Assembly: GCA_009784565.1 (NCBI GenBank)
Contig: WRBL01000031.1
Coordinates: 1-32,002, forward strand
Length of the DNA stretch: 32,002 nt
DNA from: Streptosporangiales bacterium
Lineage (GTDB): Bacteria; Actinomycetota; Actinomycetes; Streptosporangiales; Streptosporangiaceae
Reading direction: 5' to 3'
Shown: positions 8,479 to 16,198 of the stretch, piece after piece
Layout: every line of letters starts with the position of its first letter
How positions within the stretch are numbered: position 1 is the stretch's first letter
The notes under the pieces: generated by a model
What the model saw: only the letters and a program-made list of their open reading frames with translations
Told to the model about the DNA's origin: nothing
The model's database searches: none
Position numbers and translations under genes: made by a program

Positions 8479-9170
8479 CGGGCACCCTCCACGGTGTACT
8501 TGCGGGCGTCGACGCGCACGATCCGGTCGACGTAGATGGACGGGGTCACGACCGACTCGGGGTCGAGGGTCCCGGCCGGGACGACCTCGTTGACCTGCAC
8601 GATCGTGGTCCGGGCCGCGGTGGCCATGACCGGGCCGAAGTTCCGGGCGGTCTTGCGGTAGACCACGTTCCCGAGCGTGTCCGCGCGGTAGGCGGACACG
8701 AGCGCGTAGTCGGCCTTGATCGGGTACTCCAGCACGTAGGTGCGCCCGTCGATCTCCCGGGTCTCCTTGCCCTCGGCCAGGGGCGTGCCCACGGCGGTGG
8801 GGCAGTAGAAGCCGCCGATGCCCGCGCCCGCGGCCCGCATCCGCTCGGCCAGGTTGCCCTGGGGAACGACCTCGAGTTCGATCTTCCCGGCCCGGTAGAG
8901 CTCGTCGAAGACGTAGGAGTCGGCCTGGCGGGGGAAGGAGCAGAGAATCTTCCGTACCTGGCCGGCCTTGAGAAGCGCGGCGAGGCCGACCTCTCCGTTG
9001 CCGGCGTTGTTGGACACGATGGTCAGGTCCTTGGCGCCGTGGCGGATCAGCCCGTCGACGAGTTCGGACGGCATCCCGGCGAGGCCGAAGCCGCCGATCA
9101 GGACGGTTGAGGAGTCCTCGATCCCGGCGACCGCCTCGTCGACGGACTCCATTACCTGGGCACGGCTCAC
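8475..9170 (-). CDS. 3-oxoacid CoA-transferase subunit A
   Basis: TVLIGGFGLAGMPSELVDGLIRHGAKDLTIVSNNAGNGEVGLAALLKAGQVRKILCSFPRQ; GTG start at 9170 preceded by AGAAAGG Shine-Dalgarno. Confidence 0.9.
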   Translation of the reverse strand: MSRAQVMESVDEAVAGIEDSSTVLIGGFGLAGMPSELVDGLIRHGAKDLTIVSNNAGNGEVGLAALLKAGQVRKILCSFPRQADSYVFDELYRAGKIELEVVPQGNLAERMRAAGAGIGGFYCPTAVGTPLAEGKETREIDGRTYVLEYPIKADYALVSAYRADTLGNVVYRKTARNFGPVMATAARTTIVQVNEVVPAGTLDPESVVTPSIYVDRIVRVDARKYTVEGAR

Positions 9171-9254
9171 GTGTATACCTTTCTGGGTCGGCGCGACCAT
9201 CCAGCATAAAACCGCCATGCCGAACGGATCATGCCGACTCCCCTGGTCACGGTT

Positions 9255-9947
9255 TCACGCGTAGCCGCGGCGGGCGAGAACCGTCCGGATCGAGTCGCGC
9301 ACCGCCTCCGGGGGATGCCCCATCGCGGCGAAGAGCTTCTCCGCCAGCGGCACCAGCACCGTATGCACGCTCTGTTCCGGCGGGCCGAAGTACCCGCCGA
9401 ACTCCAGCAGCACGTGGCCGTGGGCCCCGGACCACAGTTGCAGGGACTCGGTCAGGGGTTCCCCGCCCGCGCCGTCCCCGGCCGCGATGATGCGCTCCAC
9501 TCCCCGGTAGACCAGGGCGAACGCCTCGCGGCCCTCGGGGTAGCGGCCGGTTCCCATCAGCTCGTCGACGTCGACGGGAGCCAGCCGGTGGCCGCCCGCC
9601 ACCGACAGCCCGAACATCACCCGGTACAGCTGGGAGTTCTCCAGGGCGTACTGCCGGTACGCCAGCGCGAGCTCGAACATGTCGGCCACCGGGTCGTCGG
9701 TCGCCGGGACGTTCTCCATGACCCGGGCGAGCCGGGAGAACCCCTCCCGGGCGACCGCCACGACCAGGTTCTTCATGCCGCCGAAATGCGTGTAGACCGC
9801 CATGGTGGAGGCACCGATCTCCGCGCCGACCCGGCGGGTCTGCACCGCTTCGGGCCCGCCCTCCTCCAGCAGCCGGATGGCGGCGGCCACCAGCCGGTCC
9901 CGGGTCGCCTTGGCGGGACCAAGGTCACGCGTGCTCACGATTGACAT
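9255..9947 (-). CDS. TetR/AcrR family transcriptional regulator
   Basis: TRDRLVAAAIRLLEEGGPEAVQTRRVGAEIGASTMAVYTHFGGMKNLVVAV, canonical TetR HTH. Confidence 0.9.
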   Translation of the reverse strand: MSIVSTRDLGPAKATRDRLVAAAIRLLEEGGPEAVQTRRVGAEIGASTMAVYTHFGGMKNLVVAVAREGFSRLARVMENVPATDDPVADMFELALAYRQYALENSQLYRVMFGLSVAGGHRLAPVDVDELMGTGRYPEGREAFALVYRGVERIIAAGDGAGGEPLTESLQLWSGAHGHVLLEFGGYFGPPEQSVHTVLVPLAEKLFAAMGHPPEAVRDSIRTVLARRGYA

Positions 9948-10037
9948 CCTGCCACAGTCACGTTCAGCGCCGTTCATCTCCTGTCGGCGGCCCTGTACCG
10001 CTTGCCACCGATGTCAGGACAGCACTAGGGTTACACC

Positions 10038-10065
10038 CCATAACGCTGTTATAACCAGGTTATGG
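10038..10065. promoter_or_regulatory. 28-bp nearly perfect composite palindrome CCATAAC-GCT-GTTATAAC-CAG-GTTATGG between divergent TetR and carotenoid oxygenase genes
   Basis: Outer arms CCATAAC/GTTATGG and inner perfect palindrome GTTATAAC read directly; located 25-52 bp upstream of the carotenoid oxygenase ATG. Confidence 0.7.
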
Positions 10066-10089
10066 CCCATCAGGGGAGGGTCAGCACGA

Positions 10090-11433
10090 ATGAGCAGTGT
10101 CTTTCTCCGGGGTAATTTCGCTCCGGTCCGCGAGGAACGGACGGTTACCGACCTGGCCGTCACCGGCCGGATCCCGGACTTCCTCGACGGCCGGTACCTC
10201 CGCAACGGGCCGAACCCCGTCACGGAGATCGACCCGGATACCTACCACTGGTACACCGGCGACGGCATGGTCCACGGGATCCGCCTCCGCGGCGGGAAGG
10301 CCGAGTGGTACCGCAACCGCTGGGTCCGGAGCCCGGCCATCGCGGCCCGGCTGGGCGAGGCCTACCGCGGCCGGCGCAGCGCGTTCCCGCTGCCGGACGT
10401 CGGCGCCAACGCGAACGTCGTCGGCCACGCGGGCCGGATCCTCGCCCTGACCGGCGCCGGCGCGGCCTGCTTCGAACTGGACGGGGACCTGTCCACCGCC
10501 GGGGCGAGCGACTTCGGCTCGGCGGCCTACGGCTACACCGCCCACCCCAAGACCGACCCGCTGACCGGGGAACTGCACGGCGTGTCCTCCTGGTGCGGCG
10601 GGGGCGGCACGGTCCGGTACTCGGTGACCGACGCCGCCGGGAACCTGACCCGCGAGGTGGACATCGAGACCGGCGGCCGCGCGCTGATGCACGACTTCGC
10701 CCTCACCGGCCAGCACGTGATCCTGTACGAACTGCCGGTTCCCTATGACGCGGACCAGGGCGCGCACGTCTCCCTGCCCGGCACCAACGGCCCGTTCCCG
10801 TACCGGTGGAACCCGGACCACCCGGCCCGGATCGGGGTCATGCCCCGCTCCGGGGGCTCCGCGGACGTCCGCTGGATCGAGATCCACCCGTGCTACGTCA
10901 TGCACACGCTGAACGCCTACGACGACGGCGACTTCGTCGTCTGCGACGTGATCCGCTACGACAAGCTCTTCGACGCCGACCTGCGCGGGCCGTCGGAGGG
11001 GCACCCGACCCTGTACCGGTGGACGATCGACCTGCCGTACGGCAAGGTCCGCGCCGAGCCGCTGGACGACCGGATGCAGGAATGCCCCCGGATCGATGAC
11101 CGGCGCTGCGGCCGCAAGCACCGCTACGGGTACGCGGCCCGGTTCCTGGAGGGCCCCGGCGAACTGCTCAAGCACGACCTGGACCGGGGCGAGGACATCG
11201 TCTGCTCCTTCGGCGACGGGCGCCAGCCGGGCGAGTTCACGTTCGTGCCCCGGGCACCGGACTCCGCCGAGGACGACGGCGTGCTGATCGGCTTCGTCTA
11301 CGCTCCCGGCTCCCGCCTCAGCAACCTGGTCATCCTCGACGCCGCCACCCTGGAGACCGTCGCGACCGTCCGCCTCCCGGTCCGGGTTCCCTACGGCTTC
11401 CACGGAAACTGGATCCCGTCTCAGCGTGCTTAG
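10090..11433 (+). CDS. Carotenoid oxygenase family protein
   Basis: DFLDGRYLRNGPNPVTEIDPDTYHWYTGDGMVHGIRLRGGKAEWYRNRWVRSP; HPKTDPLTGELHG; MHDFALTGQHVIL; ATG at 10090 with GGGGAGGG SD rather than the longer ORF start at 9802. Confidence 0.92.
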   Translation: MSSVFLRGNFAPVREERTVTDLAVTGRIPDFLDGRYLRNGPNPVTEIDPDTYHWYTGDGMVHGIRLRGGKAEWYRNRWVRSPAIAARLGEAYRGRRSAFPLPDVGANANVVGHAGRILALTGAGAACFELDGDLSTAGASDFGSAAYGYTAHPKTDPLTGELHGVSSWCGGGGTVRYSVTDAAGNLTREVDIETGGRALMHDFALTGQHVILYELPVPYDADQGAHVSLPGTNGPFPYRWNPDHPARIGVMPRSGGSADVRWIEIHPCYVMHTLNAYDDGDFVVCDVIRYDKLFDADLRGPSEGHPTLYRWTIDLPYGKVRAEPLDDRMQECPRIDDRRCGRKHRYGYAARFLEGPGELLKHDLDRGEDIVCSFGDGRQPGEFTFVPRAPDSAEDDGVLIGFVYAPGSRLSNLVILDAATLETVATVRLPVRVPYGFHGNWIPSQRA

Positions 11434-12731
11434 GGGCGAGGGGTAACCGCCGCCGGGTTCGTCTCGTACATCCGCACGGCGACCACGAGACCGGAGGCCG
11501 CGGTGACAGCGGCGACCGTCCAGATGGCCGTGGTGACGCCGCAGGCGTCGGCGAGTGCCCCGGAAACGAGGGCGCCCACGGCGAAGCCGCCGTCGCGCCA
11601 CAGCCGGTAGACGCCGACGGAACGGGCCCGCCAGGCGGGATGGGCCACGTCGCCGATGGCCGCCAGCAGGGTGGGGTAGACCAGCGCGGTGCCGGCTCCG
11701 AGGATCAGCTGTGCGACAGCCCAGACCGGGAAGCTGGCGCCGATCGCGACCAGGGCGATCGCGACGGCCTGCAGGAGCATTCCGGCGGTGATCAGGTGCT
11801 TGCGCCCGATGTGGTCGGACCACCACCCGGTGAGCAGCTGGCCGAGGCCCCAGACGGCCGGGTAGAGGGCGGCGAGCACGCCGATGCGGGTGACGGACAG
11901 GCCATGAGATGCGTACAGCAGGGGAAAGATGCCCCAGGCCAGGGCGTCGTTGAGGTTGTTGACCATGCCGGCCTGGCTGGCGGCCGACAGTGCCCTGTCG
12001 CCGGCGCTGGTGATCCAGGCGACCTGGCGCGTGGTCAGCGTGGCGTGATGCCCGGAGTCCGGCGGCACGGCGTGGCGGGCGGCCTCAAGCCGGGCGTGGC
12101 CGCGGGTCTCCCGGACCGCGAGGGTGGACAGCCCGAGGGCCAGGGCCAGGTAGGCGGCTCCGAGAAGGAACGGAGCGGGGCGCAGCCCGGCGTGGGCGGC
12201 GATCGCACCGGTGACCATGGCGGTCGCGGCGAGCGCCACGTAGCCGGAGGCTTCGTTGAAGCCCATGGCCAGGCCCCGGCGGGCCGGGCCGACCAGGTCG
12301 ATCTTCATGTTGACGGTGGTGGACCAGGTCAGGCCCTGGTTGAGGCCGAGCAGGACGTTGGCGAAGACGATCCAGCCCCAGGACGGGCCCCAGATCAGCA
12401 GCGCGGGCACGGGCAGGGCGACCAGCCAGCCCGCCACCAGCACCGGCTTGCGGCCGCGGCGGTCCGCGAGGGTGCCGGCGAAGAAGTTCGCGATGGCCTT
12501 GGTGGCGCCGAAGGCCACGATGTAGGTCAGCGCGCCCGTGTAGGCGGACAGGTGGAAGACGTCCCGTGCCAGCAGGGGGACGACGGTCCGCTCCTGGCCG
12601 AGCATGCCGCCGACCAGGGCGTTGACCGTGACGAGCAGGAGGAACTGGGACAGGTTTTCGCGCAGGCCGAGCCGCGGCCCGGCCGGGCCCGAGGGCCCGG
12701 CCGTCGCCGCGGAGGGTGTCCGGGTGAGCAT
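11430..12731 (-). CDS. MFS transporter, probable last gene of the sulfur-stress cluster
   Basis: 12-TM-like hydrophobic pattern with GTLADRRGRKPVLVAGW and GWWSDHIGRKHLITAG motifs; stop overlaps the carotenoid oxygenase stop tail-to-tail. Confidence 0.85.
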   Translation of the reverse strand: MLTRTPSAATAGPSGPAGPRLGLRENLSQFLLLVTVNALVGGMLGQERTVVPLLARDVFHLSAYTGALTYIVAFGATKAIANFFAGTLADRRGRKPVLVAGWLVALPVPALLIWGPSWGWIVFANVLLGLNQGLTWSTTVNMKIDLVGPARRGLAMGFNEASGYVALAATAMVTGAIAAHAGLRPAPFLLGAAYLALALGLSTLAVRETRGHARLEAARHAVPPDSGHHATLTTRQVAWITSAGDRALSAASQAGMVNNLNDALAWGIFPLLYASHGLSVTRIGVLAALYPAVWGLGQLLTGWWSDHIGRKHLITAGMLLQAVAIALVAIGASFPVWAVAQLILGAGTALVYPTLLAAIGDVAHPAWRARSVGVYRLWRDGGFAVGALVSGALADACGVTTAIWTVAAVTAASGLVVAVRMYETNPAAVTPRP

Positions 12732-12761
12732 CTGGCAGTCTTTCGTGTCGCCGGGGACGCG

Positions 12762-13340
12762 CTAGTTCCGCAGGCCGGCGACGGCGGCGTCCAAGTCGTA
12801 GCCCGCGGCGGCACGCCGGTTGTAGGGGAGCTTGCCGAGCATGCTGGCCATCGCGCAGGTGTTGGTGACGGCGGAGAAGACCAGGCCGGCGCCGATGGCG
12901 GCGGACAGCAGGCGGAAGCCGGGCACGACCAGGTCGGCGGCCAGCCCGGCGAGGACCAGGGAGCCCGCGACCAGGCGTACCTGGCGGTCCATGGGCCAGA
13001 CGGGGCGGACGTCCTCGACGCGGTCCACCGGGTTGCCCGCCCGCGCCCAGGCATCGGTGCCGCCGGTGACGGTGAAAGCGCGGACGCCGGCGCCGGCCGC
13101 CCGCTGGCAGGCATTCTGGGACCGGGATCCGGACGCGCAGATCAGGGCGAGCTCGCCGTGGTCCGAGGCGTCACGGAGCGCCGGGAGCGCCCGGTCAAGC
13201 TGGTCAAGGGGAATGTTGTGCGCTCCGGGGACGTGGCCGGAGGCGAACTCGCCCGGAGACCGCACGTCGACGAGGGTCAGCTGCTCGCGGCGGGCGCGCA
13301 GCTCATCGACAGTCAGGGCGGTGAAGGCGGGGGCAGGCAT
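12762..13340 (-). CDS. Rhodanese domain protein with C-terminal DUF2892-like membrane region
   Basis: LTLVDVRSPGEFASGHVPGAHNIPL...ALICASGSRSQNACQRAAGAG (rhodanese, catalytic Cys in CASGSRS) plus WPMDRQVRLVAGSLVLAGLAADLVVPGFRLLSAAIGAGLVFSAVTNTCAMASMLGKLPYN. Confidence 0.9.
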   Translation of the reverse strand: MPAPAFTALTVDELRARREQLTLVDVRSPGEFASGHVPGAHNIPLDQLDRALPALRDASDHGELALICASGSRSQNACQRAAGAGVRAFTVTGGTDAWARAGNPVDRVEDVRPVWPMDRQVRLVAGSLVLAGLAADLVVPGFRLLSAAIGAGLVFSAVTNTCAMASMLGKLPYNRRAAAGYDLDAAVAGLRN

Positions 13341-13402
13341 GGGGGTTCCTTTCAGGGACATGACATAGCGTTGACTGCGGGGAAAAGGCAGGGCGGGGAT
13401 GG

Positions 13403-13669
13403 TCAGGCGAGGGAGAGGAAGAGCTTCTCCATCTTCGCGACGTCGGCTTCGCTGGGCGCTCCGTCGGCCAGGCAGTGCCGCAGGCCGGTGGCGACGATCG
13501 CGTATCCGCTGCGGCTGAGGGCCTTGTTGACCGCGGCGACCTGGGTAAGTACGTCTTCGCACTCGGCCCCGTCTTCCAGCATGCGGATGACCTTGCCCAG
13601 GTGACCATGGGCGCGCTTCATCCGGGCGATGATCGCCTTCATCTCCTCCGGCTCCAGGTAGCCAGACAT
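13403..13669 (-). CDS. CsoR/FrmR (DUF156) family repressor, CstR-like persulfide sensor
   Basis: MKRAHGHLGKVIRMLEDGAECEDVLTQVAAVNKALSRSGYAIVATGLRHCLADG: two Cys 29 residues apart, with Gly where Cu-sensing CsoR has its metal-ligand His. Confidence 0.85.
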   Translation of the reverse strand: MSGYLEPEEMKAIIARMKRAHGHLGKVIRMLEDGAECEDVLTQVAAVNKALSRSGYAIVATGLRHCLADGAPSEADVAKMEKLFLSLA

Positions 13670-13709
13670 CGGGACCTCCCCTGTGGTGAGCATTCTCTAC
13701 GATGAAAAC

Positions 13710-13725
13710 ATCCCCCTGGGGGGAT
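13710..13725. promoter_or_regulatory. CsoR/CstR-type operator ATCCCCCTGGGGGGAT (copy 1)
   Basis: 16-bp palindrome, 7-bp arms around TG, 41 bp upstream of the repressor start; identical copies at 16076-16091 and, inverted, 16108-16123. Confidence 0.85.
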
Positions 13726-13743
13726 ATATTTCGGGATCGGGGC

Positions 13744-14565
13744 TCAGATGAGCCCGGGCAGGGCCCGCCAGGCCGTGTAGAGGGCGACGAGGACCAGGAG
13801 GGCGGTGAACGCCGTCTGCAGCCTGGCGGTGTCCGCCTTCGCCGCGACCCGGGCCCCCGCCCAGGCTCCGATGACCGCCACGACGGTGAGCATGGCCACC
13901 ACGGCCCAGTCCGCCTGGACGCCGGTCCCCGCGCGCACGGCGAGCGCCGACGCGGAGGTGATGGTGATGACCACGAGCGAGGTTCCGACGGCGTCGGCCA
14001 TCGGGAGCCCGAGGGCCAGGGTCAGCGCGGGGACGACGAGGAAGCCGCCGCCGACGCCGAGGAACCCGGTCAGCAGGCCCACGACGGTCGCGGTTATCAG
14101 CACCTTGAGAGCTCGCGGGCAGTTGCAGGCGAAGGACGGGCTGAAGGTGATGATCGGGTCATCGACCTGGACGGGCTTGCGTTCTCCGGGCGCGCCGCGC
14201 CGGGCCCGGACCTGCCGGGTGATCATCACCGCGGCGACCACGACCAGCAGCACGGCGAACGCGGCCAGCAGCGCCGGCCCGGGGACCAGGCCGGAGGCCT
14301 TGGCGCCGACCGCGGACCCGGCGATGGCCACGGCCCCGAAGGTGACCCCCTGGCTGAGCTTGACGTTGCCCGCCCGGTAGGCGGTGACCGCGCCGATGAG
14401 CGAGGTAACGCCGACCACGACCAGGGAACCGGTAGTGGCCTGCCCGGCGGACTGCGACAGCCCGTACACGAGCACCGGGACGGTGAGGATGGACCCGCCG
14501 CCGCCGAGCGCGCCCAGGCTGAGCCCGATGAGGGCGCCGGCGACGACAATGATGGCGATCGTCAT
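13744..14565 (-). CDS. TauE/SafE family sulfite exporter (TSUP) permease
   Basis: GLSLGALGGGGSILTVPVLVYGLSQSAGQATTGSLVVVGVTSLIGA ... GFLGVGGGFLVVPALTLALGLPMADAVGTSLVVI, duplicated TSUP signature. Confidence 0.9.
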   Translation of the reverse strand: MTIAIIVVAGALIGLSLGALGGGGSILTVPVLVYGLSQSAGQATTGSLVVVGVTSLIGAVTAYRAGNVKLSQGVTFGAVAIAGSAVGAKASGLVPGPALLAAFAVLLVVVAAVMITRQVRARRGAPGERKPVQVDDPIITFSPSFACNCPRALKVLITATVVGLLTGFLGVGGGFLVVPALTLALGLPMADAVGTSLVVITITSASALAVRAGTGVQADWAVVAMLTVVAVIGAWAGARVAAKADTARLQTAFTALLVLVALYTAWRALPGLI

Positions 14566-15947
14566 GCGTGCTCCGCGCCGGCGAGAGGCAGGCCGGCCTG
14601 CCCGGCGTTGCCGAACCCGTCATCCACCGCGACCAGGGTGCGCCCGGCGGCGGCGAGGAACGACGCGGCGACCGAGGCCCGGTAGCCGCCCGCGCAGTGC
14701 ACCCACACCTCGCCGTCCGGGATGTCGGCGGTCCGCTTCGGCAGCTCGTGCAGCGGAATGTTGACCGCCCCGTCAATCCGGGAGGCGGCGTGCTCGTCGG
14801 CGCGGCGCACGTCCAGCACCGTCACCGGCCGGTGATGGCGCACCTGCGCCAGGTCCGCGAAGGTGGCGACCGGGAACGAGGCGGGCTTCGTTCCCGTGCC
14901 GGCGGTCCAGTCCTCGGGCCCGCCGGTCGCGGCGGCGGCCGGGCGGTCGATGCCGATCCGGACCAGTTCCCGCTGCGCGGTCTCGACGTCCCCGGGGGTC
15001 TCGCCCAGCAGGGTCAGCGGGGTCCCCCACTCGATCATCCAGCCCAGGTATGTCGCGAAGCCCCCGTCGAGGCCGAAGTTCAGCGACCCCGGCACGTGCC
15101 CGGCCGCGAACACCGTCCGGTTCCGCAGGTCCACGACCCACTCCCCGGCCTCGATCCGGCGCCGCAGTTCCGCGGGGTCCGCCTGCGACGGCGCCGACAG
15201 GTCCGGCTCCGACGGGCCCGCCGCGTTCCCCGGCGCCATGTGCGCGTAGTACGCGGGGTAGGCGTTCAGCCCGTCCAGCAGTTGCCGGACGTAGGTCTCC
15301 TCGTCCTGCGTCAGCACCGGGTTGGCCGTCTTCTCCCGCCCGATCGTCGAGCTCCCCGCGTCCGACTGGGTCGCCGAGCAGAACGACCCGAAGCCGTGCG
15401 TCGGGAACACCTCCGCGCTGTCGGGCAGCATCCGGGCCAGCCGGTGAGCCGAGGCGTGCTGCGCCCGCACCAGCGCGTTCGTGTGCTCGGGCCCGAGCAG
15501 GTCCGGCCGTCCCGTGGCCCCGTAGAGCAGCGAGCCGCCGGAGAACACGGCCCTCCGCTCGCCGGTGGCGCTGTCGGTGAGCACGTACGACAGGTGGGTG
15601 AAGGTGTGGCCGGGTGTCGCCACCGCCGTCACCCGCATTCGCGGGCCGACCTCGATGACCTCGCCGTCGCGGACCGGGGTCCGCTCGAAGGACACCTCGT
15701 CGTCGGCGTTGACCAGGTACGCCGCCCCGGTCCGGCGGGCCAGCGCCAGGCCGCCGGTCAGGTAGTCGTTGTGCATGTGGGACTCGAAGACATGCGTCAG
15801 GCGCAGGCCCTGGTCCTCCAGCAGCGCCAGGACCCGGTCGATGTCCCGCTGGGGGTCGACCGCGAAGGCGGCCTCGCCGTCGTGGACCAGGTAGCTGCGG
15901 TCTCCCAGGGTCGGGGTCTCGATGGTGACCACCGTGAAATCAGTCAT
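14562..15947 (-). CDS. MBL-fold hydrolase with two rhodanese domains (ETHE1/CstB-like persulfide dioxygenase-sulfurtransferase)
   Basis: THVFESHMHNDYLTGG, TPGHTFTHLSYVL, FSGGSLLYGATGRPDL; first rhodanese VVDLRNRTVFAAGHVPGSLNF lacks Cys, second has active HCAGGYRAS. Confidence 0.9.
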   Translation of the reverse strand: MTDFTVVTIETPTLGDRSYLVHDGEAAFAVDPQRDIDRVLALLEDQGLRLTHVFESHMHNDYLTGGLALARRTGAAYLVNADDEVSFERTPVRDGEVIEVGPRMRVTAVATPGHTFTHLSYVLTDSATGERRAVFSGGSLLYGATGRPDLLGPEHTNALVRAQHASAHRLARMLPDSAEVFPTHGFGSFCSATQSDAGSSTIGREKTANPVLTQDEETYVRQLLDGLNAYPAYYAHMAPGNAAGPSEPDLSAPSQADPAELRRRIEAGEWVVDLRNRTVFAAGHVPGSLNFGLDGGFATYLGWMIEWGTPLTLLGETPGDVETAQRELVRIGIDRPAAAATGGPEDWTAGTGTKPASFPVATFADLAQVRHHRPVTVLDVRRADEHAASRIDGAVNIPLHELPKRTADIPDGEVWVHCAGGYRASVAASFLAAAGRTLVAVDDGFGNAGQAGLPLAGAEHA

Positions 15948-16075
15948 GATGCGTTCCTCCCGTGTAGCGAATGGTTCCCAGTTCAGGCGCGAGGAGCGCG
16001 GTCCGGGAGGGCAGCTGCCCCATGGGGATCAGCGCCGCGCCGGGCTTCCGGGTAACCCGGCGACCGGTCTTGCAT

Positions 16076-16091
16076 ATCCCCCTGGGGGGAT
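16076..16091. promoter_or_regulatory. CsoR/CstR-type operator ATCCCCCTGGGGGGAT (copy 2)
   Basis: Identical to copy 1; upstream of the MBL-rhodanese gene; extended flanks TGCAT...ATGCA. Confidence 0.85.
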
Positions 16092-16107
16092 GCAATCACT
16101 GTAGCGT

Positions 16108-16123
16108 ATCCCCCCAGGGGGAT
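16108..16123. promoter_or_regulatory. CsoR/CstR-type operator ATCCCCCCAGGGGGAT (copy 3, reverse complement of copy 2)
   Basis: Centre-to-centre distance to copy 2 is 32 bp, about three helical turns. Confidence 0.85.
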
Positions 16124-16151
16124 ATTCCCAGGAGTTGAATCAGGATGTACG

Positions 16152-16165
16152 AATGTACGTACATT
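16152..16165. promoter_or_regulatory. Perfect 14-bp palindrome AATGTACGTACATT
   Basis: Read directly; preceded by partial repeat GATGTACG and followed by GGAGGAAGGCGTG and an AGGAAG-GCGTG-CTTCCT hairpin. Confidence 0.5.
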
Positions 16166-16198
16166 ACGGAGGAAGGCGTGCTTCCTGTCAAGCGCCCG

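Noticed and set aside
9205-9240. Repeated CATGCCGA near the CoA-transferase upstream region as a TetR site
   Set aside because: Short imperfect direct repeat in GC-rich DNA, much weaker than the palindrome at 10038-10065.
11640-13604. 654-aa plus-strand ORF and similar ORFs at 14568-16055, 13702-14685, 10081-11826
   Set aside because: All are antisense to well-recognised genes and have shadow-ORF composition.
14130-14150. CNC motif (FACNCPRALK) in the TauE/SafE cytoplasmic loop as a persulfide relay
   Set aside because: Possible, but no comparative evidence available by eye; Cys conservation would need an alignment.
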